Source: Botryobacter ruber (GTDB lineage: Bacteria; Bacteroidota; Bacteroidia; Cytophagales; Hymenobacteraceae). Taken from it: a stretch of 64,000 nt of DNA. Where the stretch lies: positions 309,674 to 373,673 of the forward strand of contig NZ_QCZK02000055.1 of NCBI RefSeq assembly GCF_003347595.2, in the 5' to 3' direction. How positions within the stretch are numbered: position 1 is the stretch's first letter; each line of letters starts with the position of its first letter. Below are positions 34,586 to 44,272 of the stretch, one piece after another. The notes beneath the pieces are model-generated. The model made no database searches and had not been told where the DNA came from. It was given only the letters and a program-made list of their open reading frames with translations. Both the position numbers and the translations under genes were made by a program.

Positions 34586-37500
34586 ATGCATAGACATTTA
34601 TTATTTATTCTTGCGCTGCTTTGCTTTTGCAGCTTAGATGTTGCGGCTCAGGCACCCAATTTACCCACAAAAGGAACGTTGGGGACGGGGCTGCTTTCTG
34701 AAGAATCATTTTCGAGTGCCACTGCAGTAGATACTGTTGTAAAAAAGTATCCGATAGCAGATGAATATACCCTGGAGGTAGTGGCAAAGGTAAATTCCGC
34801 CACAGGGCGCGGCCTCGATATGGAATCCCGCAATTCCAAAGCCAAAGGTTTCCGGTTGTCGCTCGATGCTGCTGCGCTGAAATGGACCGCACCGCTTACG
34901 GCAGGCAGCACGTTGTCGGGTGTGCCGGCAGGTGAAAATCAAACCATCCGTGTTGCTGTAAAAAACAACCAGGCGCACATTTACCAGAACGGTACTTACC
35001 TGCATTCGCAACCAATCTCCTCTATTAAAGATATCGTGGGCGGCGTGGAAACAAACACCACAACCGGCACAGGCGAGCCAGGCCCGAACCTGGTAGCTGG
35101 CTGGGCTGGAGTAGCGCCCGATAATACCGGCCGCCCCAGCGATTATGGCTGGGCAATGAATCCTGCCAACACCACCCTGTTCAACACCGCCAACTCCGGC
35201 AGCGGCGTGCGCTATATCGATATAAACGAGTCCACCAACCGCCACACCCTAAACGGCGAAACCTACGTTGGCCGCATCATGTTTATTCGCTGGGACGGGA
35301 GCTCGATTAGCAATTCTTCCTACAGCTACCCCGTTACCCTCGAGGCTAACACGACCTATGACTTCTCATTACTGCATGCCTACTGGTCCAACTCCACAGG
35401 CGGCCGAAACATGACGGTAGGTATCGGGAAGACCACTGCCGCCGCCGACAGGTTTGCCACCCAGACCTTAAGCACTACCGGAACAGCCACCTTAAAACGA
35501 GACAGCTTTATCTTTACCTCGCAGGAGGCAGGTACCTATTACCTTACCTTTACCGGCGACTGGGGCCTCTTCTCCATTGCAGCATTATCCCTTAACAAAA
35601 TAGATGTTGCACCCCGCTTCATCTTCGGCAAGAACTATCCTGACGGAGCTGTCGACATGGAAATTGCTTCCGTAACCTACGAGGAAGGCGCCTATGCACC
35701 TGCAGAAGTGGTTACAGGGCCAAAGCAGGACCTGACAGTTAGTGGAGCCGTTGTCAATTACCCGACCACCTTCAACACCAACTTTGTTGTGAACGGGAAA
35801 ACGGAACTGCACTTTACCGCCGAAACTACCCCTTTTGTCAATTCTTCTGTTGAACTGAATTCAGACGATGCCTGGCTCTATTTCGATAATATCAAACCAT
35901 CGGCGGTAATAGCTAACTGGCTGCGCCACGTGAAAGTGAACGGTGCTACTGCCGTAAGAAATACCAATGTGCGCACGGCCATCTACAAAAACGGTACGGT
36001 GGTTATTCCGAACGGCAACCTGACTAATAACGAGGCGCTGGAGGTGTTCACGCAGCCGAGCCTGGGTGGCGACTCCCGAAAGCTGGCCATCGAAACCTAC
36101 CACAACAACCTGGGCGAGTTCGACAACACCATAAAATCCTTCAAATTGCGCAAAGGCTACATGGCCACACTTGCCAGCAATGCCGATGGATCGGGTTTCA
36201 GCCGCGTGTTTATCGCCAACGAAGACGACCTTGTCGTGAACACCATGCCGGAGGGACTGGATGGTACCGTTTCGTTCATCCGCGTGTTCCGCTGGGACTG
36301 GGTGAGCAAGAAAGGAAAAGCCGGCTGGGATCCTGGAAAAATAAATGCAACCTGGTATTACGACTGGAACATTAGCGGAGGCTCAAACCCTGATTACGAT
36401 TATGTCATCATCCGGCAACATGGCGGCTGGCCGTCCTGGGATGCCATTAACAGTAAACAAAATGTAAACCACCTGCTGGGGCATAACGAGCCCGACCGTC
36501 CGGACCAGGCCAATATGTCGGTAGACGCGGTGCTGGCTCAATGGCCGGAGATGATGAAATCTGGTCTGCGCATTGGTTCGCCTGCTCCGTCTGACCCCTA
36601 CAACGGCTGGTTACCGGCTTTTCTTCAAAAGGCTGAAGCGCTGAACTACCGTGTCGACTTTGCAGCCATTCACTGCTACTGGGGAGGCATGAGCCCGAGG
36701 CAGTGGTACGACCGCTTGCTGCAAGTATACAACATGGTGGGTAAACGCCCGCTGTGGATAACGGAGTGGAACAACGGCGCCAACTGGACAACCGAGTCCT
36801 GGCCAACTGATAAGGATGCCCAGTTCGAGAAGCAGCTCAACGACCTGAAGGGGATTCTGCAGGTGCTGGATACGGCCTCTTTTGTGGAACGCTATGCCAT
36901 CTACGATTGGGTGCAGGAAAAAAGGGCTTTGGTGCTGGCTGACACGCTCACACCTGCCGGTAAATACTACGCCGCCAACAAGTCCAACTTTGCCTTCAGC
37001 CGCAAGCGCGCGTACACCCACACCTGGGAACTGGTGGCTCCAACCCTGGCAAGCGCGATCAACCCTGGCGATGTGACGAAGGTAACACTTTCCTGGAGGG
37101 ATTTGAACGGGGAACTGGGTTCTAAATATATTGTGGAAAGGAAGATAGACGGAACAGAAACTGAATTTCAGCCTATCGGGGAAATTACGGAATACGTTGC
37201 CGGTGGCACTGTGACCTTTGTAGATGATGTTTATGATCGGGCCACCTACCGCGTGAAGACATTGAGCTACGACGAAGAGGAATTTAAATACTCCGCTACG
37301 CTGGATGTGGTGCGCGATGCTGCTGCTACGCCTCCTGCAAGCCTGACAGGCCTTGTGGTTTCTGCCAAAATACTCAGGTTAAACTGGAACGCCGGTACCA
37401 ACGCCCGCTCCTATAACCTGAAAAGAGCTTTAAGTCCGGAGGGACCATTCGAAACGATTGTACCGGCTACCACCCAGCTTACGTTCCTGGATGAGAATCT

Positions 37501-38761
37501 GGAGCCAAACACTACGTATTACTACACGGTAACCTCCTTGAACACAGCAGGAGAGAGTGAAAACGCCACTATACTCGAACTGCGCACAAACGAACTGTTG
37601 GCGCCTACTGCCGTGCAAAGTCCACGCATCGCATCCGGCGATGCAAAAGTTACGCTGACCTGGGAATTCCAGTACGATGTAACCTACGACATCCTGCGGT
37701 CTGAATCGGTTAATGGTACCTACGAACCGATTGCTACCAACGTAAATGCGCTGCGTTACGAAGACAGCAACCGGGAAAATGGCAGGACCTACTATTACAA
37801 AATAGTAGCGCAGAATGCAGCCGGAAGAAGCCCCGAAACGCAGGTAATGACTGCGATGCCGGAAGAAGGCCAGCATCTGTACATGAACTTTAACGAAACC
37901 GAAGGTGTGGCGGCAGATGTGTGGGGTGGTTACCATGGTACATTGTCTGCCGGAGCCCGTCGCGAGGCTCGCCAGGAAGGACAGGCGCTGAAACTTGACG
38001 GTACTGCAAATTCATTTGTTTCGTTGCCTGCAGGAGTGGTTAGCAGCCTGAATGATATTACGGTAGCTGCCTGGGTAAAAATGGATGCGCTGTCTAACTG
38101 GATGCGTGTGTTCGACTTTGGCACCGGAACTTCAACCTACATGTTCCTGACCGTGCAGGCAGGTACATCAGGCGGGAATCCGGTTGTGCGCTATACCAAC
38201 AGAAGAGGTGGTGCAGAAGCAGAAAAACAACTGAGCTATGCCTACAACTTCCCGCTGAACACCTGGACGCATATTGCAGTTGCCCAATCCGGCAACACGG
38301 CCAGGATGTATATAAACGGTGCACTGGTAGCTACCAATACTGACTTCAGTAACAAGCCGTCTGAACTTGGCATCACCACTCAGAATTACATCGGTAAGTC
38401 GCAGTACAACGACCCGTTACTAAGAGGATCGGTAGATGAGTTCAGAATTTACAACTATGCGCTCAGCGAAGCGAGCATCAGCAGCCTGGCCAGCAGCCAG
38501 CCGCTTTCATCCGGAAAAGATATTGCTTCGAACGTGCTGGTTTATCCGAACCCGGCTTCTTCGGTGATCAACATTTCCGGGCTTGATGCTAAAGCGTACC
38601 AGTACAAAGTGTACAATTTGGTGGGTAGCAAAGTAGCAGAAGGTACGGTACAGCAGGGGCAGGTCCTGTTGCCTGCTGCTATAGCCAACGGGAATTACAT
38701 CCTGCAGCTAACCGACAACGAGAAAAACGACATCCGGAAGCACATTGTTATCCAGAAGTAA
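34586..38761 (+). CDS. Giant T9SS glycanase with GH128-type (Glyco_hydro_cc) catalytic domain
   Basis: 1391 residues: signal peptide (to about 22), an N-terminal beta domain, the shared ~170-aa module (about 167-340, NLVAGWAG, GVRYIDI, GRIMFIRWDG), a linker region to about 560, the catalytic domain (about 565-795), three Fn3-like domains (about 817-1092), LamG (about 1095-1295) and a T9SS tail (from about 1312). The catalytic part shows GHNEPDRPDQANMS with acid/base E635, IHCYWGG, and LWITEWNNG with nucleophile E727, which is the Asl1-like/GH128 pattern. Characterised GH128 enzymes are endo-beta-1,3-glucanases; activity on another beta-1,3-linked backbone is possible here. Its C-terminal 300 bp are nearly identical to those of the gene at 39020. 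Confidence 0.86.
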   Translation: MHRHLLFILALLCFCSLDVAAQAPNLPTKGTLGTGLLSEESFSSATAVDTVVKKYPIADEYTLEVVAKVNSATGRGLDMESRNSKAKGFRLSLDAAALKWTAPLTAGSTLSGVPAGENQTIRVAVKNNQAHIYQNGTYLHSQPISSIKDIVGGVETNTTTGTGEPGPNLVAGWAGVAPDNTGRPSDYGWAMNPANTTLFNTANSGSGVRYIDINESTNRHTLNGETYVGRIMFIRWDGSSISNSSYSYPVTLEANTTYDFSLLHAYWSNSTGGRNMTVGIGKTTAAADRFATQTLSTTGTATLKRDSFIFTSQEAGTYYLTFTGDWGLFSIAALSLNKIDVAPRFIFGKNYPDGAVDMEIASVTYEEGAYAPAEVVTGPKQDLTVSGAVVNYPTTFNTNFVVNGKTELHFTAETTPFVNSSVELNSDDAWLYFDNIKPSAVIANWLRHVKVNGATAVRNTNVRTAIYKNGTVVIPNGNLTNNEALEVFTQPSLGGDSRKLAIETYHNNLGEFDNTIKSFKLRKGYMATLASNADGSGFSRVFIANEDDLVVNTMPEGLDGTVSFIRVFRWDWVSKKGKAGWDPGKINATWYYDWNISGGSNPDYDYVIIRQHGGWPSWDAINSKQNVNHLLGHNEPDRPDQANMSVDAVLAQWPEMMKSGLRIGSPAPSDPYNGWLPAFLQKAEALNYRVDFAAIHCYWGGMSPRQWYDRLLQVYNMVGKRPLWITEWNNGANWTTESWPTDKDAQFEKQLNDLKGILQVLDTASFVERYAIYDWVQEKRALVLADTLTPAGKYYAANKSNFAFSRKRAYTHTWELVAPTLASAINPGDVTKVTLSWRDLNGELGSKYIVERKIDGTETEFQPIGEITEYVAGGTVTFVDDVYDRATYRVKTLSYDEEEFKYSATLDVVRDAAATPPASLTGLVVSAKILRLNWNAGTNARSYNLKRALSPEGPFETIVPATTQLTFLDENLEPNTTYYYTVTSLNTAGESENATILELRTNELLAPTAVQSPRIASGDAKVTLTWEFQYDVTYDILRSESVNGTYEPIATNVNALRYEDSNRENGRTYYYKIVAQNAAGRSPETQVMTAMPEEGQHLYMNFNETEGVAADVWGGYHGTLSAGARREARQEGQALKLDGTANSFVSLPAGVVSSLNDITVAAWVKMDALSNWMRVFDFGTGTSTYMFLTVQAGTSGGNPVVRYTNRRGGAEAEKQLSYAYNFPLNTWTHIAVAQSGNTARMYINGALVATNTDFSNKPSELGITTQNYIGKSQYNDPLLRGSVDEFRIYNYALSEASISSLASSQPLSSGKDIASNVLVYPNPASSVINISGLDAKAYQYKVYNLVGSKVAEGTVQQGQVLLPAAIANGNYILQLTDNEKNDIRKHIVIQK

Positions 38762-38775
38762 TTGAATAGTTTATT

Positions 38776-38821
38776 AGCAGAGAGGCTGTTGCAGTAATGC
38801 GGCAGCCTCCTCTGCTTTATT
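38776..38821 (+). terminator. Intrinsic terminator after the GH128-type gene
   Basis: Arms 38776-38788 and 38803-38816 pair with one bulged base, followed by a T/A-rich tract. Confidence 0.75.
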
Positions 38822-38890
38822 TACAATTCACGATTGCGATGTGTGGCAGGTGTTTCTGGCAAAGAGGAGATTGGGCTTCTAAAGATTTGG

Positions 38891-38946
38891 CCCCTCTTTT
38901 TTACTGCTTTACCTCCCTTCGTACCTTTCTTTTCTTCTGATCTTTG
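38891..38946 (+). promoter_or_regulatory. Two-box promoter of the protease-like gene
   Basis: CCCCTCTTT (38891-38899) and CCTCCCTTC (38912-38920) are 21 bp apart. GATCTTTG (38939-38946, one mismatch to TAnnTTTG) follows 21 bp on, then CATAACAAACATTAGC (38954-38969). Confidence 0.78.
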
Positions 38947-39019
38947 TTTAATACATAACAAACATTAGCTAGCGGATTTAGGTCAACAAGACAAGATCAG
39001 TGAACCTCATTATTTCTCT

Positions 39020-42000
39020 ATGAAAAGTTTTTACTTACTAGTTAGCATCTGCCTGGCTTGCTGGGGCTGTGTTTTTAACGTACAGGCACGAACAATTAGC
39101 CCGTATTTTCCGGCAGGTACAACAGGGCACAGCTCCTCGTTAACCGGAACCAGCCAAAACGTTTTTGCAGACCTTGTTCGCACACCCGAAACGCTTGCAG
39201 CTGCTGAAGACGGTGATGATGCAGACATGACGCAGCATATCGTCAATCCGGGTTTTGAAAGCTCCTTTACAGGCTGGACCAACAGCGGCATGGCAACCCA
39301 GACCAATACCTCTTTTGGTACTTTCAAGCAGGGCAATACTTATGTGGAAAAATGGGTGAGTGCGCCTCCGCTGCCCAATGTCAGCATTACCCAGACAGTT
39401 ACCGGGTTGCCTAACGGAAATTACACACTGCGGGTAGCAGCACACAACATCCTGCAAAACCCGTTTTCGGGGAAGACCGGTGCTTTTGTTTTTGCCAATA
39501 ACGCCCAAACGGAAGTTGGGGAAAGAAACGAATATGCAGTTGATTTCCTGGTAGTGGATGGCACGGCTGTCATCGGGTTTAAGACCGAAGGCTCGCAGGG
39601 CAACTGGGTAGCTGTCGATAATTTCAGGCTGCAGTACAAGGGGTTTGATGCTGAGGTATTTAAAGCCACCTTGCAGGCCTTAACAGATGCTGCCAATGCC
39701 CTGTTGAGCAACAAAATGCAGAACCCGGTTCGTGCAAGCCTGGTTAACGCCATCGATGCGGCAGAACAGGCGCTTGGTAATCCAAACAGCGGAAGTGAAC
39801 TGGCTGACATGGTCGCGCAACTGCAAAGCGCGATAGCCGAAACGAATGCCTCTGTTGCCGTTTACAACAACCTGCAAGCGGCTGTTGACAACGCTATGGC
39901 GGTTTATGGAGACGGAAGCGGTAACCAGGCAGTTGTTCTTTTGGCGGTTATCCAGGAGAACCAAACCCTGGCCGATAACCTGGATGCCACGCTCGAAGAA
40001 CTGAACAACGGCCTTGCCGAGGTGAACGCGGCAGTATTTGCGTTCCGGCTGGCAAATGCTACCGATGCAGCACCTGTAGTAACCACCAATACCAATTTTG
40101 CACGCGGCGCAACCATGGCTTTCGGGCGCAGCACTATTTCTGTTCCGGTAGCCGACCTGTTGGAGCACGGCTTCTGCTGGAGTACAGATTCCGAGCCTAC
40201 CATCTTCGACAATAGAACCACGAAGTATTTTACCAAAAACGGGTTTATCTACCATATCGAGAATCTGCAGCCTGCTACGGTGTATTACATGCGGGCTTAC
40301 GCTATCTCCAAATCATATGCGGTCGGCTACGGCGACGTGCTCAAGGTTATTACCATTCCGCGAGGTACGGTTACCTACCAGCTAAATTCCAGCGTAACGA
40401 ACAGCGGCGAGCACTACCCGCGCATAGCTGCTGCTATGGAATCGGCTGTTAAGTATTTCAACGACCTGACCAGTATGCAAGGGCATCATTTGTCTGTTAA
40501 TTACAATGCCGGTACACCTACTGCCGAAGCAAGTTATGGCGGTTACATGCAGTTTGGCGCAAATGCTAGTTACCAGCGTACCGGAACGGCCCTTCATGAA
40601 ATGGGGCATACGATAGGTGTTGGCCAGCACAGCATGTGGTATGGTCCTAACTCGCCGCTTAGAGCTACCGGTTCAGGCGGCGCCTGGTTGGGCGAACGCG
40701 CCAACAAAGTGGTGCAGTTTTTAGAGAATAACCCTTCGGAAACCATGCGGGGCGATGGCACACACATGTGGCCCTATGGTATAAACGGAGCGCACGAGGA
40801 TACCGGCAGCGAGTTGCTGTATATTGGCAATGCGCTGGTACACCAGGCACTCGGCGAAGATGGTTTGCCCCCGACCCGTGGATTTGCCACCCCGGCGTAT
40901 ACCTTCCAGCATACCGAAGGAGCGAAGTATTACATCAAAACCGAAGACCAGGCAGGCGGAAATACATTCCTGGCAGAGAACGCAACCGGACAACTTCAAA
41001 ACAAGTCGCTTAGCCCTGCCGAAGCCTTAGCGGACGAAAGTGCCGCCTGGTATTTCAGTTTCGACGCGTCAAGCGGTTATTACCAGATTCGCAACGCGGC
41101 CAGCGGCAGGTACTTTACCTACCAGGCCGGCGGCGTAAACGGCATTACACTTACCGCTGTTGCGGCACCTGCCCAATCCCAGGCTTTCCAGTTGATGGGC
41201 GCGCGTTATACCACACAAATTGGAGAAGGCGCCTCGGTGTTTCCTGTGAAAGCATATTGGATCGTGCGTCCGCAGGCAACTTTAACGCCGCCTGTACTTG
41301 GGGCAAATGCCAATGGCTCCACCAGTGCAATCTCGTTAGACTTTAGAGATGCTGCCACTACACAACGCTGGTTGCTCCTGTCTGCAGATGACGTCAATTC
41401 ATTCGACCAGTTACTCAACAGGATGCCGACCGGTGTAGAAAACCCACGTGTTGCCTCCGGCGATGCTAAAGTTACCCTGACCTGGGATTTTATGTACGGC
41501 ATGAAGTACGATATACTGCGTGCTGATTCCGAAAACGGTACTTATACCACCATCGCGACAAATATCGACGCCGTGCGCTATGTAGATGCCAACAGGGAAA
41601 ACAACAGCACCTATTTCTATAAAATTGTAGCCCATAACAATGCAGGGCGAAGCCCGGAAACGTCCGCTCTGGCGGGTACCCCTAAGCAAGGGCAGCACCT
41701 CTACCTGAGCTTCAGCGAAACAACTGGCACCGTGGCAGAAGATATATGGGGCGGTTACCATGGCTCACTTGCTACAGCTGCCAGTCGTGAGGCCGGTAAG
41801 GAAGGGCAGGGGCTCAAACTAACCGGAGCGGCGGATTCCTTTGTATCGTTGCCTGCAGGTGTCGTGAACGGTTTAACCAACTTTTCCATCTCCACCTGGG
41901 TTAAAATGGACGGCCTTGCCGATTGGATGCGTGTATTTGACTTCGGCAGCGGCACCAGTCAGTACATGTTCCTGACCGTACAGGCAGGCGTGACCGGTAC

Positions 42001-42580
42001 ACAGTCGAATGTGCGCTATGCCATTAAAAACGGCGGCGCTGAACAACTGCTTTCCTTCCCTTATAACTTTCCGCTGAATGCCTGGACGCACCTGGTTGTT
42101 ACCCAATCCGGCAGCACTGTTAAACTGTACATCAACGGTACCTTGGTTGCCACCAACACAGCCGTTACGATCAGGCCAACTGATTTGGGAGCTACCACGC
42201 AGAACTACATAGGCAAAGCGCAGTACCCCGACCCGCTGCTGCGAGGTTCTGTAGATGAGTTCAGGATTTATAACTATGCGCTCAGCGAAGCGAGCATCAG
42301 CAGCCTGGCCAGCGGTCAGCCGCTTTCATCCGGAAAAGATATTTCTACGAACGTGCTGGTTTTTCCGAACCCGGCTGCTACGGTGATCAACATTTCCGGG
42401 CTTGATGCTAAAGCGTACCAGTACAAAGTGTACAACCTGGTGGGTAGCAAAGTAGCAGAAGGTACGGTACAGCAGGGGCAGGTCCTGTTGCCTGCTGGCA
42501 TAGCCAACGGGAATTACATCCTGCAACTAACCGACAACGAGAAAACCGATATCCGGAAGCATCTTGTTATCCGGAAGTAA
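39020..42580 (+). CDS. Giant T9SS protein with zinc-metalloprotease-like domain, lectin-like domain, Fn3 and LamG
   Basis: 1186 residues: signal peptide (to VQA), a carbohydrate-binding-like beta domain (about 70-212, NPGFESSFTGW), a helical FIVAR-like region (about 215-350), an Fn3-like domain (about 352-452), a metalloprotease-like domain (about 453-625), a ricin-like lectin segment (about 635-720), Fn3, LamG and a T9SS tail. The protease motif is HEMGHTIGVGQH (H526, E527, H530, then H537). Metzincins have HExxHxxGxxH; here the last histidine is one residue further on, so the third zinc ligand is uncertain. Its place in a polysaccharide locus suggests attack on, or binding to, a glycoprotein. 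It has its own two-box promoter. An inactive, purely binding role cannot be excluded. Confidence 0.85.
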   Translation: MKSFYLLVSICLACWGCVFNVQARTISPYFPAGTTGHSSSLTGTSQNVFADLVRTPETLAAAEDGDDADMTQHIVNPGFESSFTGWTNSGMATQTNTSFGTFKQGNTYVEKWVSAPPLPNVSITQTVTGLPNGNYTLRVAAHNILQNPFSGKTGAFVFANNAQTEVGERNEYAVDFLVVDGTAVIGFKTEGSQGNWVAVDNFRLQYKGFDAEVFKATLQALTDAANALLSNKMQNPVRASLVNAIDAAEQALGNPNSGSELADMVAQLQSAIAETNASVAVYNNLQAAVDNAMAVYGDGSGNQAVVLLAVIQENQTLADNLDATLEELNNGLAEVNAAVFAFRLANATDAAPVVTTNTNFARGATMAFGRSTISVPVADLLEHGFCWSTDSEPTIFDNRTTKYFTKNGFIYHIENLQPATVYYMRAYAISKSYAVGYGDVLKVITIPRGTVTYQLNSSVTNSGEHYPRIAAAMESAVKYFNDLTSMQGHHLSVNYNAGTPTAEASYGGYMQFGANASYQRTGTALHEMGHTIGVGQHSMWYGPNSPLRATGSGGAWLGERANKVVQFLENNPSETMRGDGTHMWPYGINGAHEDTGSELLYIGNALVHQALGEDGLPPTRGFATPAYTFQHTEGAKYYIKTEDQAGGNTFLAENATGQLQNKSLSPAEALADESAAWYFSFDASSGYYQIRNAASGRYFTYQAGGVNGITLTAVAAPAQSQAFQLMGARYTTQIGEGASVFPVKAYWIVRPQATLTPPVLGANANGSTSAISLDFRDAATTQRWLLLSADDVNSFDQLLNRMPTGVENPRVASGDAKVTLTWDFMYGMKYDILRADSENGTYTTIATNIDAVRYVDANRENNSTYFYKIVAHNNAGRSPETSALAGTPKQGQHLYLSFSETTGTVAEDIWGGYHGSLATAASREAGKEGQGLKLTGAADSFVSLPAGVVNGLTNFSISTWVKMDGLADWMRVFDFGSGTSQYMFLTVQAGVTGTQSNVRYAIKNGGAEQLLSFPYNFPLNAWTHLVVTQSGSTVKLYINGTLVATNTAVTIRPTDLGATTQNYIGKAQYPDPLLRGSVDEFRIYNYALSEASISSLASGQPLSSGKDISTNVLVFPNPAATVINISGLDAKAYQYKVYNLVGSKVAEGTVQQGQVLLPAGIANGNYILQLTDNEKTDIRKHLVIRK

Positions 42581-42603
42581 GCGGCATCAGCTATGGCTGG
42601 AAG

Positions 42604-42636
42604 TAGCGCATTCTTATGGAGTGCGCTATTTTTTTT
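42604..42636 (+). terminator. Intrinsic terminator after the protease-like gene
   Basis: 7-bp stem TAGCGCA/TGCGCTA followed by eight T. Confidence 0.75.
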
Positions 42637-42662
42637 GACATCCTGAAAACGTAAAATCTTTT

Positions 42663-42686
42663 GTAGCTGCTGCCATAGCCTGTGCC
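42663..42686 (-). repeat. Intergenic short repeat, copy 10 (partial)
   Basis: Minus-strand partial copy (GGCTATGGCAGCAGC) 21 bp from the full copy 11, in the same orientation. Confidence 0.5.
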
Positions 42687-42706
42687 TGAGGTGCCTGTTT
42701 TGTTTT

Positions 42707-42738
42707 GCTGCACCAGCCACCACAGCCTTTGCTGCTCC
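42707..42738 (-). repeat. Intergenic short repeat, copy 11
   Basis: Minus-strand copy (GGCTGTGGTGGCTGGTGC core). Confidence 0.75.
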
Positions 42739-42856
42739 CCTGCTTGAAAACTGCCATCCAGCCGAACAGAGGCTCGTGCTACAAACTTGTACAGGTTCTG
42801 TTACACAACGCTAAAGCCCCTTGTATCACGAATTCCGCCGTTGATAGTACGAAAAT

Positions 42857-42914
42857 CCCCACCTTTAATAAGTAATATCCCCCCTTTGTCTCAGAAAACG
42901 TCCTGTTATTTTTG
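42857..42914 (+). promoter_or_regulatory. Two-box promoter of galK
   Basis: CCCCACCTTTA (42857-42867) and CCCCCCTTTG (42879-42888) are 21 bp apart. TATTTTTG (42907-42914) lies 22 bp on. The reverse form CTAATGTTAGTTAG is at 42964-42977. This places galactose phosphorylation in the same regulon as the extracellular enzymes. Confidence 0.82.
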
Positions 42915-43063
42915 TAATGGAACGTACCGGAACAGCTTTGTTGGTTTGTAGTTCTTTTGAAAGCTAATGTTAGTTAGAAAGCCTGCCGGAACTGAATTGG
43001 GTGTGGATCTGCTTTAAAAGCAAGCGGTATGTAGAAATCTAGAATACTTAAAATACAGTGCGT

Positions 43064-44272
43064 ATGTTGAACGAAATAGTATCCAAATTTAAAGAACTGT
43101 ACGAGCAGGAGCCGATAGTAGTGCGTGCTCCCGGAAGAGTGAACCTGATAGGCGAACACACCGACTACAATAACGGCTTTGTACTGCCTGCTGCCATTAA
43201 CAAGGAAATTTATTTTGCCATAGCCCCGAACCGGCTGCACGTCTGCCGGGTGCATGCTTATAACGAAAATCAGACCGATGCCTTTTTCCTGAAGCAACGC
43301 ATCAGCCGCTCCAGCAGGAGTTGGGAAAACTACATCAAGGGTGTGGTGGCGCAGTTCCTGAAAGCAGGTCACGAAATAGAAGGTTTTGACCTGGTGTTTG
43401 GCGGCAATGTACCTATCGGAGCCGGTTTGTCTTCTTCGGCTGCAGTGGAGTGTGGCCTGGCCTTTGCCCTTAACCACATTTTTGAATTGGGTGTGGAGAA
43501 ATTTGAGCTGGTGAAGATGGCGCAGAAGGCCGAGCACGAGTATGCAGGCGTGAAGTGCGGCATCATGGACCAGTTTGCCAGCATGTTCGGCGAAGCAGGC
43601 CACGTAGTCAAACTCGACTGCCGTTCCCTCGACTACCGGCACTTCAGTGCCGACCTCGAAGACTACCGCATCGTGCTCTGCGACACGCAGGTGAAGCACT
43701 CGCTGGCCTCGTCGGAATACAACACGCGCCGCCAGGAATGCGAAGCCGGTGTAGTCATCCTGCAAAAGTACTACCCGCAGGTAAAAAGCCTGCGCGACGT
43801 GACGCTACAGATGCTGGAGCAGCACAAACACGAGTTTGAGCCGGTTATCCACAAACGTTGCCTGTACGTGGTAAGCGAAAACAACCGGGTGGAAGAAGCC
43901 TGCCATAACCTGGAGCAGGGCGACCTGCAGGCCTTCGGCGAAAAAATGTACCTTTCCCATGCTGGCCTGCAGCACGACTACGAAGTGAGTTGCCCGGAAC
44001 TGGATTTCCTGGTGGACCAGACCCGCAATGATGACAGTGTGCTGGGCGCCCGCATGATGGGCGGCGGCTTTGGTGGCTGCACCATCAATATCGTAAAGCT
44101 CGATGAGCTGGAGAATTTTTCCCGGAGAATAGAAGCTGCCTATGAGCAGCAGTTCGGCAGAAAGCCGCAATTGTATGTGGCACAGCTGGTGGACGGCTGC
44201 AGCCTGGTTGATAAAAACCAACTTTTTACCTATTCAGAAGAAGCGGTTGCTGAACAAACCGCCCTGTGTTAA
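43064..44272 (+). CDS. galK: Galactokinase
   Basis: 402 residues from the ATG at 43064; a GTG six bases upstream is in frame but less likely. GHMP-kinase signatures are all present: the galactose-binding RAPGRVNLIGEHTDYNNG, the ATP loop GGNVPIGAGLSSSAA, the catalytic aspartate in CGIMDQFASMFG, and GARMMGGGFGGC near the end. It phosphorylates galactose to galactose 1-phosphate in the cytoplasm (Leloir pathway). It is the first gene of a probable operon with the galT remnant (7-nt overlap) and then the two DUF2264 genes, with no terminator visible before 49760. It carries the two-box promoter, so its supply of galactose is expected to come from this locus. Confidence 0.97.
   Translation: MLNEIVSKFKELYEQEPIVVRAPGRVNLIGEHTDYNNGFVLPAAINKEIYFAIAPNRLHVCRVHAYNENQTDAFFLKQRISRSSRSWENYIKGVVAQFLKAGHEIEGFDLVFGGNVPIGAGLSSSAAVECGLAFALNHIFELGVEKFELVKMAQKAEHEYAGVKCGIMDQFASMFGEAGHVVKLDCRSLDYRHFSADLEDYRIVLCDTQVKHSLASSEYNTRRQECEAGVVILQKYYPQVKSLRDVTLQMLEQHKHEFEPVIHKRCLYVVSENNRVEEACHNLEQGDLQAFGEKMYLSHAGLQHDYEVSCPELDFLVDQTRNDDSVLGARMMGGGFGGCTINIVKLDELENFSRRIEAAYEQQFGRKPQLYVAQLVDGCSLVDKNQLFTYSEEAVAEQTALC

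Noticed and set aside
38833..38870. Possible further copy of the intergenic short repeat
   Set aside because: Only the TGTGGCAGGTG part matches; too short to separate from chance.
39020..42580. Lipoprotein reading of the signal peptide (cysteines near residues 14-17)
   Set aside because: The surrounding residues do not form a good lipobox and the protein ends in a T9SS tail; cleavage after VQA fits better.
42974..43765. 263-codon open frame on the minus strand
   Set aside because: Antisense to galK, which carries all GHMP motifs; the frame is low in structure and has no homology signature.
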